From the NCBI GenBank assembly GCA_046331665.1, contig JAXLQK010000024.1, forward strand, positions 26,487-90,486: a stretch of DNA of 64,000 nt. Direction: 5' to 3'. Shown here piece after piece: positions 17,041 to 25,884 of the stretch. A program made the translations under genes and the position numbers. Under the pieces are notes generated by a model. That model was not told the origin of the DNA. It worked only from the letters and a program-made list of their open reading frames with translations, and made no database searches. Within the stretch, counting starts at the first letter, position 1; each line of letters opens with the position of its first letter. The stretch is from CAWBAT01 sp046331665. Lineage in GTDB: Bacteria > Acidobacteriota > Terriglobia > Versatilivoradales > Versatilivoraceae.

Positions 17041-19299
17041 ATGAGTACTACACCTCGGTTGACTTCTGAGCGGACAGCCCAAGCTTGGCATGGCTTTCAG
17101 CCGGGCCTCTGGCAAAAAGAGATTAACGTTCGTGACTTCATCCAGCAGAACTACACGCCCTACGATGGAGACGAGTCATTCCTTGTCCCTGCCACGGAAC
17201 GTACCAAGAAAATCTGGAGCCGCCTGAATGAGCTCTTTGTAGAGGAGCGCCGCAAAGGCGTGCTCGATATCTCTCAGATTCCAAGTTCCATCACGGCCCA
17301 TGGTCCCGGGTACATCGACCAGGAACACGAGATCATTGTTGGTCTGCAAACCGAAGCCCCCTTAAAACGGGCCATCATGCCGAATGGCGGCTTTCGGATG
17401 GTTGTCAATGCCCTCAAAGCCTATGGTTACGAGCCCGATCCCCACGTTGTGGAGACATTTACCAAGTATCGCAAAACCCATAATGAAGCCGTCTTTGATG
17501 CTTACACCGCCGACGTAAGACGCTGCCGAAGCTCGCATGTTCTTACCGGATTGCCTGACGCGTATGGACGTGGCCGTATCATCGGGGATTACCGCCGGGT
17601 GGCTCTTTATGGGGTTTCCCGACTCATTGAACGGAAACAGGAGGAGAAACTCAGCCTGGATACTGCCATGTCGACGGAGGATATTATTCGCGACCGGGAA
17701 GAATTGAGCGAGCAGATCCGGGCACTAAATGAACTGCGAGAGATGGCTTCAAGCTACGGGTTCGACATCTCAACACCGGCCATGAATGCACGAGAGGCTG
17801 TCCAGTGGCTCTACTTTGCCTACCTGGCGGCGGTGAAGGAACAGAACGGTGCCGCCATGTCATTGGGCCGGACCTCGACCTTCCTAGACATCTATTTCGA
17901 GCGGGACCTGGCAATGGGTGTTCTGACTGAAATCCAGGCCCAGGAAATCATCGATGATTTCGTCATCAAGCTTCGCATCGTTCGTTTTCTGCGGACGCCG
18001 GAGTACGACGAGCTTTTCGCCGGCGATCCGACCTGGGTTACCGAGTCGATTGGAGGCATGGGAGATGACGGTCGATCCCTGGTCACGAAAATGAGCTATC
18101 GCTTTTTGCATACCTTATACAACCTGGGTCCGGCTCCGGAACCCAATTTGACGGTTTGGTATTCCCCGCGTCTGCCCGAAGGCTTTCGACGTTATGCTAC
18201 CAAGGTGTCGATCGATACCAGTTCGCTTCAATTTGAAAGTGACGAGATCATGCGCCGCTCTTGGGGGGATGATGGTGCTATCGCCTGTTGTGTCTCACCC
18301 ATGCTGCTAGGCAAACAGATGCAGTTCTTCGGGGCCCGGGCGAATCTGGCAAAGTGTCTCCTCTATGCCATCAATGGAGGCCGCGACGAGATCAGTGGGA
18401 CTCAGGCCGGTCCGGCGATGGGCGCGGTTCAAGGGGAGTACCTGGAGTTTGACGATGTGCTTGAAAAGTACGAGAAGATGATGGACTGGCTCGCCAATGT
18501 CTACGTCAACGCGATGAATATCATTCACTACATGCATGACAAGTATGCCTATGAACGCATCGAAATGGCTCTTCATGACCATGCACCTCTACGAACCATG
18601 GCTTTTGGAATTGCGGGCCTTTCGGTTGTAGCAGACAGCCTTTCGGCGATTCGCTACGGAAAAGTGCGCGTGCTCCGGGATGAGACTGGGCTTGTCATTC
18701 ACTATGAGACTGAAGGCGATTTCCCCAAGTTTGGGAACAATGATAATCGTGTTGACCAGCTCGCGACTTGGGTCGTTAGTACCTTCATGAACAAGTTGAG
18801 GAAGTATCCTACCTATCGAAATGCCCTGCACACCCAATCCGTTTTGACGATTACCTCCAATGTGGTGTACGGAAAAAATACGGGCGACACTCCCGACGGG
18901 CGAAAGCGCGGAGAACCCTTTGCACCCGGGGCGAACCCAATGCATGGTCGTGATGAGCACGGCATTCATGCCTCCGCGGCATCAGTGGCCAAGATCCCTT
19001 ATCGAGATGCGGCTGACGGAATCTCGCTGACCGCTACTATGGTCCCTCAAGGGCTGGGGAGAGTCGAAGAGGACCGAGTGACCAATCTCACTGGAATGCT
19101 GGATGCGTTCTTCAGCAGCACCGGCTACCACATGAATGTGAATGTGCTGAATCGGGAGACGCTTCTGGATGCCATGGACCATCCGGAAAAGTACCCGCAC
19201 TTGACCATCCGCGTGTCCGGCTACGCCGTTAACTTTGTGCGATTGAGTCGAGAGCAGCAAATGGACGTCATTAATCGAACTTTTCATGGAATCGTGTAA
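17041..19299 (+). CDS. pflB: Pyruvate formate-lyase
   Basis: A 752-residue glycyl radical enzyme that cleaves pyruvate with CoA to acetyl-CoA and formate in the cytoplasm. The adjacent catalytic cysteines lie in AIACCVSPM (C416, C417), which separates true PFL from diol dehydratases and other glycyl radical enzymes having one Cys. The radical Gly is G727 in RVSGYAVNFVRLSREQQ near the C-terminus. The N-terminal PFL domain (WHGFQPGLWQKEINVRDFIQQNY) is complete, and the length matches the family. AAGGAG precedes the ATG; an extra GTG directly before it is unlikely to be used. Its activase is encoded 1.4 kb downstream beyond a cation antiporter gene. Activity implies strict or transient anaerobiosis. 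Confidence 0.96.
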   Translation: MSTTPRLTSERTAQAWHGFQPGLWQKEINVRDFIQQNYTPYDGDESFLVPATERTKKIWSRLNELFVEERRKGVLDISQIPSSITAHGPGYIDQEHEIIVGLQTEAPLKRAIMPNGGFRMVVNALKAYGYEPDPHVVETFTKYRKTHNEAVFDAYTADVRRCRSSHVLTGLPDAYGRGRIIGDYRRVALYGVSRLIERKQEEKLSLDTAMSTEDIIRDREELSEQIRALNELREMASSYGFDISTPAMNAREAVQWLYFAYLAAVKEQNGAAMSLGRTSTFLDIYFERDLAMGVLTEIQAQEIIDDFVIKLRIVRFLRTPEYDELFAGDPTWVTESIGGMGDDGRSLVTKMSYRFLHTLYNLGPAPEPNLTVWYSPRLPEGFRRYATKVSIDTSSLQFESDEIMRRSWGDDGAIACCVSPMLLGKQMQFFGARANLAKCLLYAINGGRDEISGTQAGPAMGAVQGEYLEFDDVLEKYEKMMDWLANVYVNAMNIIHYMHDKYAYERIEMALHDHAPLRTMAFGIAGLSVVADSLSAIRYGKVRVLRDETGLVIHYETEGDFPKFGNNDNRVDQLATWVVSTFMNKLRKYPTYRNALHTQSVLTITSNVVYGKNTGDTPDGRKRGEPFAPGANPMHGRDEHGIHASAASVAKIPYRDAADGISLTATMVPQGLGRVEEDRVTNLTGMLDAFFSSTGYHMNVNVLNRETLLDAMDHPEKYPHLTIRVSGYAVNFVRLSREQQMDVINRTFHGIV

Positions 19300-19300
19300 C

Positions 19301-19462
19301 ATGAGCGATGGTATTGAGTCTCGAGACTGCCAAGACTGCGGATTTCCAACGGGCTCAGCCCACTCGGTCTCTTGGGGGTTCACCGCCGCTTCCAATGTCC
19401 ATATCCCGGGGAACCCGCTTGAAGATTGTTCGTCGAAGGCCAAGGAGGTCAACTCTCCATGA
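19301..19462 (+). CDS. Candidate 53-residue small protein with CxxC, overlapping the antiporter start
   Basis: An open frame begins one base after the pflB stop (TAA C ATG) and ends at TGA 19460-19462, overlapping the antiporter ATG in an ATGA arrangement. It thus fills the whole gap between the two genes and could couple their translation. The product starts MSDGIESRDCQDCGFPTG and contains one CxxC pair and a later Cys. There is no family I recognise and no strong ribosome-binding site of its own. It may be a chance frame. Confidence 0.3.
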   Translation: MSDGIESRDCQDCGFPTGSAHSVSWGFTAASNVHIPGNPLEDCSSKAKEVNSP

Positions 19463-20553
19463 AGCTGCTTTGGAAAGAAATCCGTCACAATCCAATCCTT
19501 TGGCTTCTGATCTTTGTGCCCGTGGTTTTAGCCAGCCAGAAGTTCAAGCCCGAAGCGCATACACTGCTATTCGTGCTGTCCGTCTTAGCTATCGTTCCAT
19601 TGGCAGCGATGCTGAGTCATGCCACCGAATCCGTGGCAGCCAAGACGGGCGATGCGGTTGGCGGCCTGCTCAATGCCACTTTGGGAAACCTGACCGAACT
19701 GATCATCGCAGTGGCCGCATTGCGCGCCGGGCAATACATTCTGGTAAAGGCGTCCATTGCAGGCGCTATTGTCACCAACACATTGTTTATGCTGGGTGCT
19801 TCATTTCTCCTGGGGGGGCTCAAGTACCACCTGCAGGAATACAACCGAATCAGCGCTCGCACTCAAGCGGGGCTGCTCTTCCTGGCCACGGTGGCGTTGC
19901 TGATTCCATCGGCGGTCGGCGAAGCGGACTCGGCGGTGAAAGTGGCGTTCATGCAGAAGTTGAGCCTCGCTCTGGCGGTGCTGCTGGTCTTGGCTTATGG
20001 ACTGGGCATGCTGTTCTCTCTCAAAACCCACCCAGAGCTGTTTGCCAGCGCAGAAGCGGGTGAGCCTGGCGAAGCCCCGTGGCCAATCGGTCTTGCACTG
20101 GCTACCTTGGCTGGCGTCACAGTGCTGGTAGCCCTTGTGAGCGAGATTTTTGTCGAGTCCGTGCAAAAGGCGGCAGAAGCCTTCGGCATGAGCCCTGCGT
20201 TCGTGGGTTTCATTGTTGTCGCGCTGGTGGGCGCGGCAGCAGAGATGGCCTCGGCATTTTCGGGCGCGCGAAAAAATCGACTCGACCTGAGTGTTGGCAT
20301 CGCACTGGGGAGTGCAGCCCAAATTGCCCTTTTCGTCGCGCCGGTGTTGGTACTGCTGAGTTACGTCATTGGTCCGACGCCTATGGACTTGCAGTTTTGG
20401 CCAGGCGCTGTCGTCATGGTGCTCATCGCCACGATGACGGCCTCACTGGTAACCAATAGTGGACGCTCGGCTTGGTTTGTCGGGATACTAGTACTGATGG
20501 TCTACGCGATTTTTGCCTTGACACTCTACTTGTTGCCGCCACGCGCACAGTGA
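19459..20553 (+). CDS. cax: Ca2+/H+ antiporter, CaxA/ChaA family
   Basis: A 364-residue membrane protein of the CaCA superfamily with about 11 helices. Both alpha repeats are present: GNLTELIIAVAALRAGQ at about residue 75 and GAAAEMASAFSGARKNRLDL at about residue 270, each with the ion-binding acidic residue, and an acidic linker between the halves is short. The start at 19459 has AAGGAGG about 12 bases upstream and is preferred over an in-frame codon at 19426. Family members exchange Ca2+ or other cations for protons at the inner membrane. It is placed between pyruvate formate-lyase and its activase, an unusual location that suggests co-expression with acid production; pH or cation homeostasis during fermentation is a possible reason. 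Confidence 0.9.
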   Translation: MKLLWKEIRHNPILWLLIFVPVVLASQKFKPEAHTLLFVLSVLAIVPLAAMLSHATESVAAKTGDAVGGLLNATLGNLTELIIAVAALRAGQYILVKASIAGAIVTNTLFMLGASFLLGGLKYHLQEYNRISARTQAGLLFLATVALLIPSAVGEADSAVKVAFMQKLSLALAVLLVLAYGLGMLFSLKTHPELFASAEAGEPGEAPWPIGLALATLAGVTVLVALVSEIFVESVQKAAEAFGMSPAFVGFIVVALVGAAAEMASAFSGARKNRLDLSVGIALGSAAQIALFVAPVLVLLSYVIGPTPMDLQFWPGAVVMVLIATMTASLVTNSGRSAWFVGILVLMVYAIFALTLYLLPPRAQ

Positions 20554-20676
20554 ATAATTTTTAGTGCCGGTTCGCCCTTAGCACAAGTCTTGACGGGGAG
20601 CCGGGTCCATCCGTCGATGGACCTGATGAGAAGTTGCCGGCTCAACGTCACTCTCTGCCCCGCAGCTTGGTTTGAC

Positions 20677-21510
20677 ATGAGCAATCAACAGATTCCTTTG
20701 GAGGCGAAGACCCCCTTTGAACTCCGGGTCGATCTCGGCAAGCACGTCCCCGAAAACGAAGTGCGAAAAGCCTTGGCCAGTGGAGATTTGGGGTTCGTCC
20801 ATTCATTCACTCCCGGATCGACTGTGGATGGCCCCGGCGTACGTGTGGTAATCTGGCTTACAGGTTGCCAATTTCGCTGCTTGTACTGTCACAATCCAGA
20901 TACATGGAATATGATGAACGGCGTTCCGGTTGTTCTGGAACGGGCGAAGGAGCAGCTCGGGAAGTATCGACATGGACTAAAGATAATGAGGGGTGGAGTG
21001 ACCATCAGCGGTGGCGAACCCCTGTTGCAGCATCGTTTTGTGATCAAGCTTATGGATGCCGCACGGTCGATGGGTATTCACACCGCGTTGGACACAAACG
21101 GTTATTTGGGTAGTCACCTTACTGAGGATGAATTGGAAAAAATTGACCTTTTCCTCCTCGACATCAAGGCGTGGAATCCCGAGCGTCACTTTCAACTCAC
21201 GGGTATGGAGGTAAATCCTGTTTTGGAGTTTGCACGGCGATTAGCCGTCCAAAAGAGGCCTGTCTGGCTTCGTTACGTCCTGGTGCCCGGGCTGACAGAT
21301 GAGGAGCAAGACATCAAACAACTAGCTTCCTTTACCGCTGGCCTCGGTAATGTGGAGCGTGTCGACGTGTTGCCTTTCCATCAGTTGGGAGCTTATAAGT
21401 GGCAAGAGCTCCGGATCGAATACAAGCTTCAAAAAGTGGAACCTCCCACCACCGAGGGCATTGAGCTTGCCTGTGCCCATTTTAGTGCGGCGGGGCTGAA
21501 GGTCTGCTAA
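20677..21510 (+). CDS. pflA: Pyruvate formate-lyase activating enzyme (radical SAM)
   Basis: About 277 residues from ATG 20677; earlier in-frame codons at 20590 and 20620 exist and no start has a strong ribosome-binding site, so the N-terminus is uncertain. The PFL-activase core is clear: HSFTPGSTVDGPGVRVVIWLTGC, the radical SAM cluster motif CQFRCLYC (C64, C68, C71) followed by HNPDTW, GGVTISGGEPLLQ for SAM binding, and LDTNGYL. The enzyme abstracts hydrogen from the PFL glycine using SAM. The N-terminal ~45 residues are longer than in E. coli PflA. The antiporter gene separates it from pflB, with all on the same strand. Confidence 0.92.
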   Translation: MSNQQIPLEAKTPFELRVDLGKHVPENEVRKALASGDLGFVHSFTPGSTVDGPGVRVVIWLTGCQFRCLYCHNPDTWNMMNGVPVVLERAKEQLGKYRHGLKIMRGGVTISGGEPLLQHRFVIKLMDAARSMGIHTALDTNGYLGSHLTEDELEKIDLFLLDIKAWNPERHFQLTGMEVNPVLEFARRLAVQKRPVWLRYVLVPGLTDEEQDIKQLASFTAGLGNVERVDVLPFHQLGAYKWQELRIEYKLQKVEPPTTEGIELACAHFSAAGLKVC

Positions 21511-21825
21511 TCATTTGGCTCCGCTTTTATTTGCGCCTGAGCATAGCTCGCTTTTCATTTCGGAATGGATCTCTCGATTTTGAGAAATGGGTGAAGTTAG
21601 TGAATGACAGTGGTATGGTCTTTTGAACTATTGCGAAAGGTTCCTTGGGAACTTTGAGGCGGGGTTACCGAGGAGATTCCTAACGGGGCTTGTCCAAGCA
21701 GAAAGGAACCTGGATGGAAGGACGCCAGGTTATACAGCCAATACGAATGTGAATTTGCGAAGTTGGCCATTGTCGGCAAGACGAAGTATTTTATCCTGCA
21801 ACGTGGGCTCAATAAGGAGGAGTGA
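21511..21825 (+). other. Gap before PPK2 containing a frame interrupted by one TGA
   Basis: Most of this 315-bp gap looks non-coding. From ATG 21604 a 73-codon frame runs to the TGA directly before the PPK2 ATG, broken only by an in-frame TGA at 21655-21657. The part after the stop reads KEPGWKDARLYSQYECEFAK and continues in a protein-like manner. It may be a decayed small gene or chance. A weak GAGC-ATA-GCTC stem followed by GCTTTT lies just after the activase gene. Confidence 0.2.
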
Positions 21826-22671
21826 ATGTCCAAGAATGACGAGAATGAACAAGTGGAATTAACTGTGGGCGAAGGCAACGAGGAACAGAAGGAAAAACTG
21901 AAGGGAAAAGAGTACATGAAGCAGTTGCGCAAGCTGCAGCGTGAGCTTTGTGTCTTTCAGGACTGGGTAAAACAAACCGGGCAAAGGGTCATCGTCGTTT
22001 TTGAAGGGCGGGATGCGGCGGGAAAGGGCGGAACCATACGAGCTCTCACCGAGCGAGTGAGCCCTCGCGTCTTCCGTCTGGTGGCGTTGCCGGCACCCAC
22101 GGATCGGGAAAAAACACAGATGTATGTCCAGCGCTATATGTCCCACTTCCCGGCGGCTGGTGAAGTCGTCATTTTCGATCGCAGTTGGTACAACCGGGCT
22201 GGGGTGGAATATGTCATGGGATTTTGCACGAAAGAACAGCACGGCCGTTTTCTGGAAATCTGCCCTACTTTTGAAAACTACATCGTGGCTGGGAACATTA
22301 AGCTCGTCAAATACTGGTTGGAGGTCAACAACGAAGAGCAGAAGAAGCGGTTCGAAGCGCGAATGGATGATCCGCTCCGCCAGTGGAAGCTTTCGGCGAT
22401 GGATCTGCCATCCCGTGAGCGATGGTATGAATACTCCAAGGCCAGGGACATGATGCTAAAGGCGACGGATACAGATTGGGCGCCTTGGCACATTGTTCGC
22501 TCCGACAACAAGGAACGCGCGCGGCTTAATTGTTTGTCCCATTTCCTCAGTCTCTTCCCCTACGAGCCGGTTGCCCAACAGAAAGTAAAGCTGCCGAAGC
22601 GCTCCAAAGAGCATGAATATGATGATGAGACGCCGATGAAGAACCGCCGCTGGATTCCGGAGAAATATTAA
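21826..22671 (+). CDS. ppk2: Polyphosphate kinase 2 family protein
   Basis: A 281-residue single-domain PPK2. Walker A is FEGRDAAGKGGTI (about residue 65), Walker B is IFDRSWYNRAGVE (about residue 118), and the lid region follows. The charged N-terminal extension (many Lys and Glu) is typical. PPK2 enzymes transfer phosphate between polyphosphate and nucleotides; class I enzymes prefer making GTP or ATP from polyphosphate and are cytoplasmic. AAGGAGGAG lies immediately before the ATG. It is not obviously linked to its neighbours. Confidence 0.93.
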   Translation: MSKNDENEQVELTVGEGNEEQKEKLKGKEYMKQLRKLQRELCVFQDWVKQTGQRVIVVFEGRDAAGKGGTIRALTERVSPRVFRLVALPAPTDREKTQMYVQRYMSHFPAAGEVVIFDRSWYNRAGVEYVMGFCTKEQHGRFLEICPTFENYIVAGNIKLVKYWLEVNNEEQKKRFEARMDDPLRQWKLSAMDLPSRERWYEYSKARDMMLKATDTDWAPWHIVRSDNKERARLNCLSHFLSLFPYEPVAQQKVKLPKRSKEHEYDDETPMKNRRWIPEKY

Positions 22672-22842
22672 GCAGCTCGGTTTCGTTGTGAGAGGCTTTG
22701 CCAACGAAGAGGGTGTGCGGGATCGTCGCCAGAAATCCCTCGTGGTTACAGGGAAAGCCCAAGCTGATTGAGTTGGACGTTCAACAAAAGATGATTACTT
22801 TCCAATCCTTCGCATTTGGAAAATGATGACTGAGGCAGGCCT

Positions 22843-24528
22843 ATGAGCAAACTCAAGCCCTGGATCCCCATAGTAGAATGGCTCGCTCGTTATCAGATGG
22901 AATGGCTCCGGTTCGATGTCCTGGCAGGGTTGGTTACAGCCGCCGTGGTCATTCCCAAAGCCATGGCCTATGCCACGGTTGCTGGATTACCGATTGAAAT
23001 CGGGTTATATACCAGTCTTACCCCACTCCTCGTCTATGCCGTTTTCGGGACTTCACGAACTCTGAGCGTTAGTTCCACAACGACGCTGGGAATCCTGACC
23101 GGAGCTGAGCTCGGTCTGGTCGTGCCTGATGGGAATGCTGCCCAGTTGCTGGCTGCCACAGCGACTTTATGCATCCTGGTAGGGATTGTCCTCCTCTTGG
23201 CCTCGGCTCTACGGTTGGGCTTTGTGGCTAACTTTATCTCGGAACCTGTCTTGACTGGGTTTAAAGCAGGGATAGGGCTGGTTATCGTTCTGGATCAAAT
23301 TCCCAAACTTCTGGGAATTCATTTCGCCAAAAGTGGTTTCTTCCGCAATCTCCTGTCAATCGTTTCCCATCTCCCCGAAACCTCTCTTTTGACGCTTCTT
23401 GTTGGCGGCGTCATGTTGGTCATTTTGTTTGGAGTCGAACATTTCCTGCCCAAGGCTCCAGCACCACTCATTGCCGTTGCCGCCGGGATTGCCGCTTCTG
23501 CAGGCTTTAGGCTGGCAAGTCTTGGCGTCGCTACGGTTGGCAATATTCCCCAAGGATTGCCGACTTTCACGATGCCTCATGCGAGCTTGATTGAACAACT
23601 CTGGCCTGCGGCCCTCGGCATTGCACTCATGAGTTTCACGGAAACCATTGCTGCTGGACGGGCCTTTGCACGGACCGATGCCCCGCGTCCCCAGCCGAAT
23701 CAGGAGTTGTTGGCGACCGGATTGGCCAACATCGGCGGCGGGTTGCTCGGAGCCATGCCGGCAGGAGGGGGCACCTCTCAAACCGCCGTCAATTGCATGG
23801 CTGGAGCCCGCACCCAAATCTCCGGGTTGGTCACCGCCGGGGTCTCAGTGGCAACAATGGTTCTCCTTGCTCCCCTCCTCGGATTGATGCCTGAAGCCAC
23901 CTTGGCCGCAGTTGTTATTGTCTATTCGTTAGGCTTGATCAAGCCGATTGAATTCCGTGCCATTTTGCGAATTCGCCGGATGGAGTTTGTGTGGGCCTTG
24001 GTTTCCTGTATTGGTGTCGTTCTACTGGGAACCTTGCAAGGGATTGTGATTGCCATCATCGTGTCTCTCTTCGCTCTCTCTTATCAGGCGGCAAGCCCAC
24101 GTGTGTTCGCCCTGGGGAGAAAACCAGGAACGAACGTTTTTCGGGCACTTACTGAGGAACACCCAGAAGATGAGACCTTCCCAGGTCTCCTGCTGGTGCG
24201 CACTGAGGGGCGGGTGTTCTTTGCGAATGCCCAGCGGATTGGTGAAAAAATATATTCCCTTGTTGACCAGGCGCGCCCTCGCGTTCTGGTGCTCGATTTC
24301 AGCAGTGTGATTGATATCGAGTATTCCGCTCTCAAGATGTTGATCGAGGCTGAAGAGAAACTCCGTCAGCAGGGGATTTTGTTATGGATGGTGTCGCTGA
24401 ATAAAGAAGTCCTGAAGATGGTTCAGCGCTCCTCACTGGCCGAAACCCTTGGCCGTGAACGCATGCTCTTTGGACTTGAAATCGCCGTTCAGCGATATCA
24501 GTCTCAGACAAGCACGCCCCCAGGGTAG
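22843..24528 (+). CDS. SulP family anion transporter with STAS domain
   Basis: A 561-residue SLC26/SulP protein: 12-14 hydrophobic segments over residues 20-430, with the family start WLARYQMEWLRFDVLAGLVTAAVVIPKAMAYA and the conserved EPVLTGFKAGIGLVI near residue 140. A cytoplasmic STAS domain at about 440-555 contains VLVLDFSSVIDIEYSALKML, where the Ser and acidic residues align with anti-sigma antagonist folds. Substrates in the family include sulfate, bicarbonate and dicarboxylates. It begins about 170 bp after PPK2 on the same strand. The specific anion cannot be assigned from sequence alone; bicarbonate or dicarboxylate would fit the surrounding metabolism. Confidence 0.92.
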   Translation: MSKLKPWIPIVEWLARYQMEWLRFDVLAGLVTAAVVIPKAMAYATVAGLPIEIGLYTSLTPLLVYAVFGTSRTLSVSSTTTLGILTGAELGLVVPDGNAAQLLAATATLCILVGIVLLLASALRLGFVANFISEPVLTGFKAGIGLVIVLDQIPKLLGIHFAKSGFFRNLLSIVSHLPETSLLTLLVGGVMLVILFGVEHFLPKAPAPLIAVAAGIAASAGFRLASLGVATVGNIPQGLPTFTMPHASLIEQLWPAALGIALMSFTETIAAGRAFARTDAPRPQPNQELLATGLANIGGGLLGAMPAGGGTSQTAVNCMAGARTQISGLVTAGVSVATMVLLAPLLGLMPEATLAAVVIVYSLGLIKPIEFRAILRIRRMEFVWALVSCIGVVLLGTLQGIVIAIIVSLFALSYQAASPRVFALGRKPGTNVFRALTEEHPEDETFPGLLLVRTEGRVFFANAQRIGEKIYSLVDQARPRVLVLDFSSVIDIEYSALKMLIEAEEKLRQQGILLWMVSLNKEVLKMVQRSSLAETLGRERMLFGLEIAVQRYQSQTSTPPG

Positions 24529-24919
24529 ATGTAGATCATGTCCAAGAATGGTCTTGTAGTGTCAACGGAAGCCCCGGCTCATTCCTCGCCAAATTTGAGT
24601 CAACATAGCTCTTGATCACCGTATATGCCCGCGCAGGTGGCTTAAGATCCAAGAAGACTAATTAATCCAAAGCTCTAAATTTATGACTTTAACTTATTGA
24701 TTTTGCTATGATTATTATATTCATCTAGATATCAGAGCTACCAAGGTCATTGAGGAACTGGGACTCCCGGACGAGAAATAGGTTAAGTCTAAGGGAGAGG
24801 AATTGCCTCACTTAGGTTGCGAGATAAATCGTAGCCAACTCTTCAATTTGAGTTAAAATACAACACTTAACTTTATAGGGAGCGCGCTGTCCAATTTTCA
24901 ATCTACGAGGGGGCCTTGC
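24529..24919 (+). promoter_or_regulatory. AT-rich intergenic region with a promoter candidate for the ACT gene
   Basis: No gene is seen in 391 bases. The stretch around 24670-24730 is strongly AT-rich. A sigma70-like pair TTGAGT (24848-24853) and TTTATA (24872-24877), spacing 18, lies about 45 bases before the ACT-protein start and is the best promoter candidate. A GAGGGGG-type ribosome-binding site precedes the ATG. Confidence 0.35.
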
Positions 24920-25315
24920 ATGGATAAGATGATGGAACTGACGGTTCATATTGAAAACAAACCTGGAACATTAGCCAACCTTGGCGAAGCCTTGGCCAAA
25001 GCGAAGGTGAATGTCCTGGCATTTGCTGCTGACGAAGTTGGTGGAGTTAGCAGAGTGAGATTGACGACGGATGATCCTGCCAAAGCCAAGGAAGTCCTCG
25101 CGGAATTGAATTTGCAGGCAGCGGAAGCTGAAGTTCTGGCAGTTGTCCTGAAAAACAAACCTGGGACTCTCGCCAAAGTGGCAAAAAAGATCGCGAGCGC
25201 CGACATCAATATCAACTACAGCTATAGCGGCGCCGAAGAAGGCTCGAAGAAGCAGTTGGTCGTATTCGCTTTGGGCGACGTAAAACGAGCCGCGAAAGCG
25301 TTGAAGAAGAGCTAA
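24920..25315 (+). CDS. Tandem ACT-domain protein
   Basis: A 131-residue protein made only of two ACT domains, at about residues 5-65 and 70-131. Each starts with the ligand-loop pattern ENKPGTLANLGEALAKAKVN or KNKPGTLAKVAKKIASADIN. There is no catalytic or DNA-binding domain. Stand-alone double-ACT proteins of this kind bind amino acids and are often found near acetolactate, aromatic or acetate pathways, but their partner is usually unknown. Here it is a single-gene unit with its own likely promoter. It could sense amino acids that feed the nearby fermentation genes; that is inference. Confidence 0.88.
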   Translation: MDKMMELTVHIENKPGTLANLGEALAKAKVNVLAFAADEVGGVSRVRLTTDDPAKAKEVLAELNLQAAEAEVLAVVLKNKPGTLAKVAKKIASADININYSYSGAEEGSKKQLVVFALGDVKRAAKALKKS

Positions 25316-25884
25316 CCAAACCCTATTCCTCTCTCCCTGGCCATTATTCTCGCCTGCGTCAAGCTACGAGATTGAATGATTTCCAGCGGCAAGATCACCT
25401 GTCCGGTCGCAAGGTTATGAGAAGTTCCGGTTTCATGCAGATTCCGGCATTTTCTTCGGAGAAAGCCGGAATTGTGGTACGCCGAGAAATGCTTCAGAAT
25501 AGTAAGGGTGAGCTACTTCGGTGGGAAGTGAGAAAACAGTCATGAAGGCTGAAGAGCGCACTCACCGGCTGGCCAGTAATTTCTTACGGGACCACGAAGG
25601 GCAATGGCCGGTGCACGGCGGAAAGCCGAAGTTTCAGGAAGATCCATAATAGCGAGATTCCCTCTTATTTGACGATTACTTTTATTCGACAACGGAGCCG
25701 GGCTGGGCGCCACCATCAGAAAGGATGAATGGGAATCATCGCCCGAGCCAGGCATCTGTTTGCAACCTCTAGCGCCTAACAATTCCTTGTTGTTGGCAAA
25801 CAGGCTGCCGTTGTCGAAGTCGAGGAGCTGGGAATGAGTGCTCGGAACGCGTAACTCCTATCCCGGCGACGAAGGTTGCCTCCT
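25316..25884 (+). ncRNA. Gene-free region with a strong UUCG-capped stem-loop (25441-25472)
   Basis: No convincing coding sequence is found over 569 bases. At 25441-25472 there is a hairpin: ATTCCGGC pairs with GCCGGAAT, one A-A mismatch follows, then TTTTC pairs with GAGAA around a C(TTCG)G tetraloop. This is one of the most stable RNA loops known. There is no T tract after it, so it is more likely a structured RNA or transcript-end element than a simple intrinsic terminator. It lies 126 bases after the ACT gene stop. Confidence 0.35.

Noticed and set aside
19308..20063. A 251-residue plus-strand frame over the antiporter gene
   Set aside because: Arg/Gly-rich shadow; the Cax motifs are in another frame.
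21655..21657. Selenocysteine at an in-frame TGA
   Set aside because: No SECIS-like hairpin was recognised, and the frame has no known selenoprotein context.
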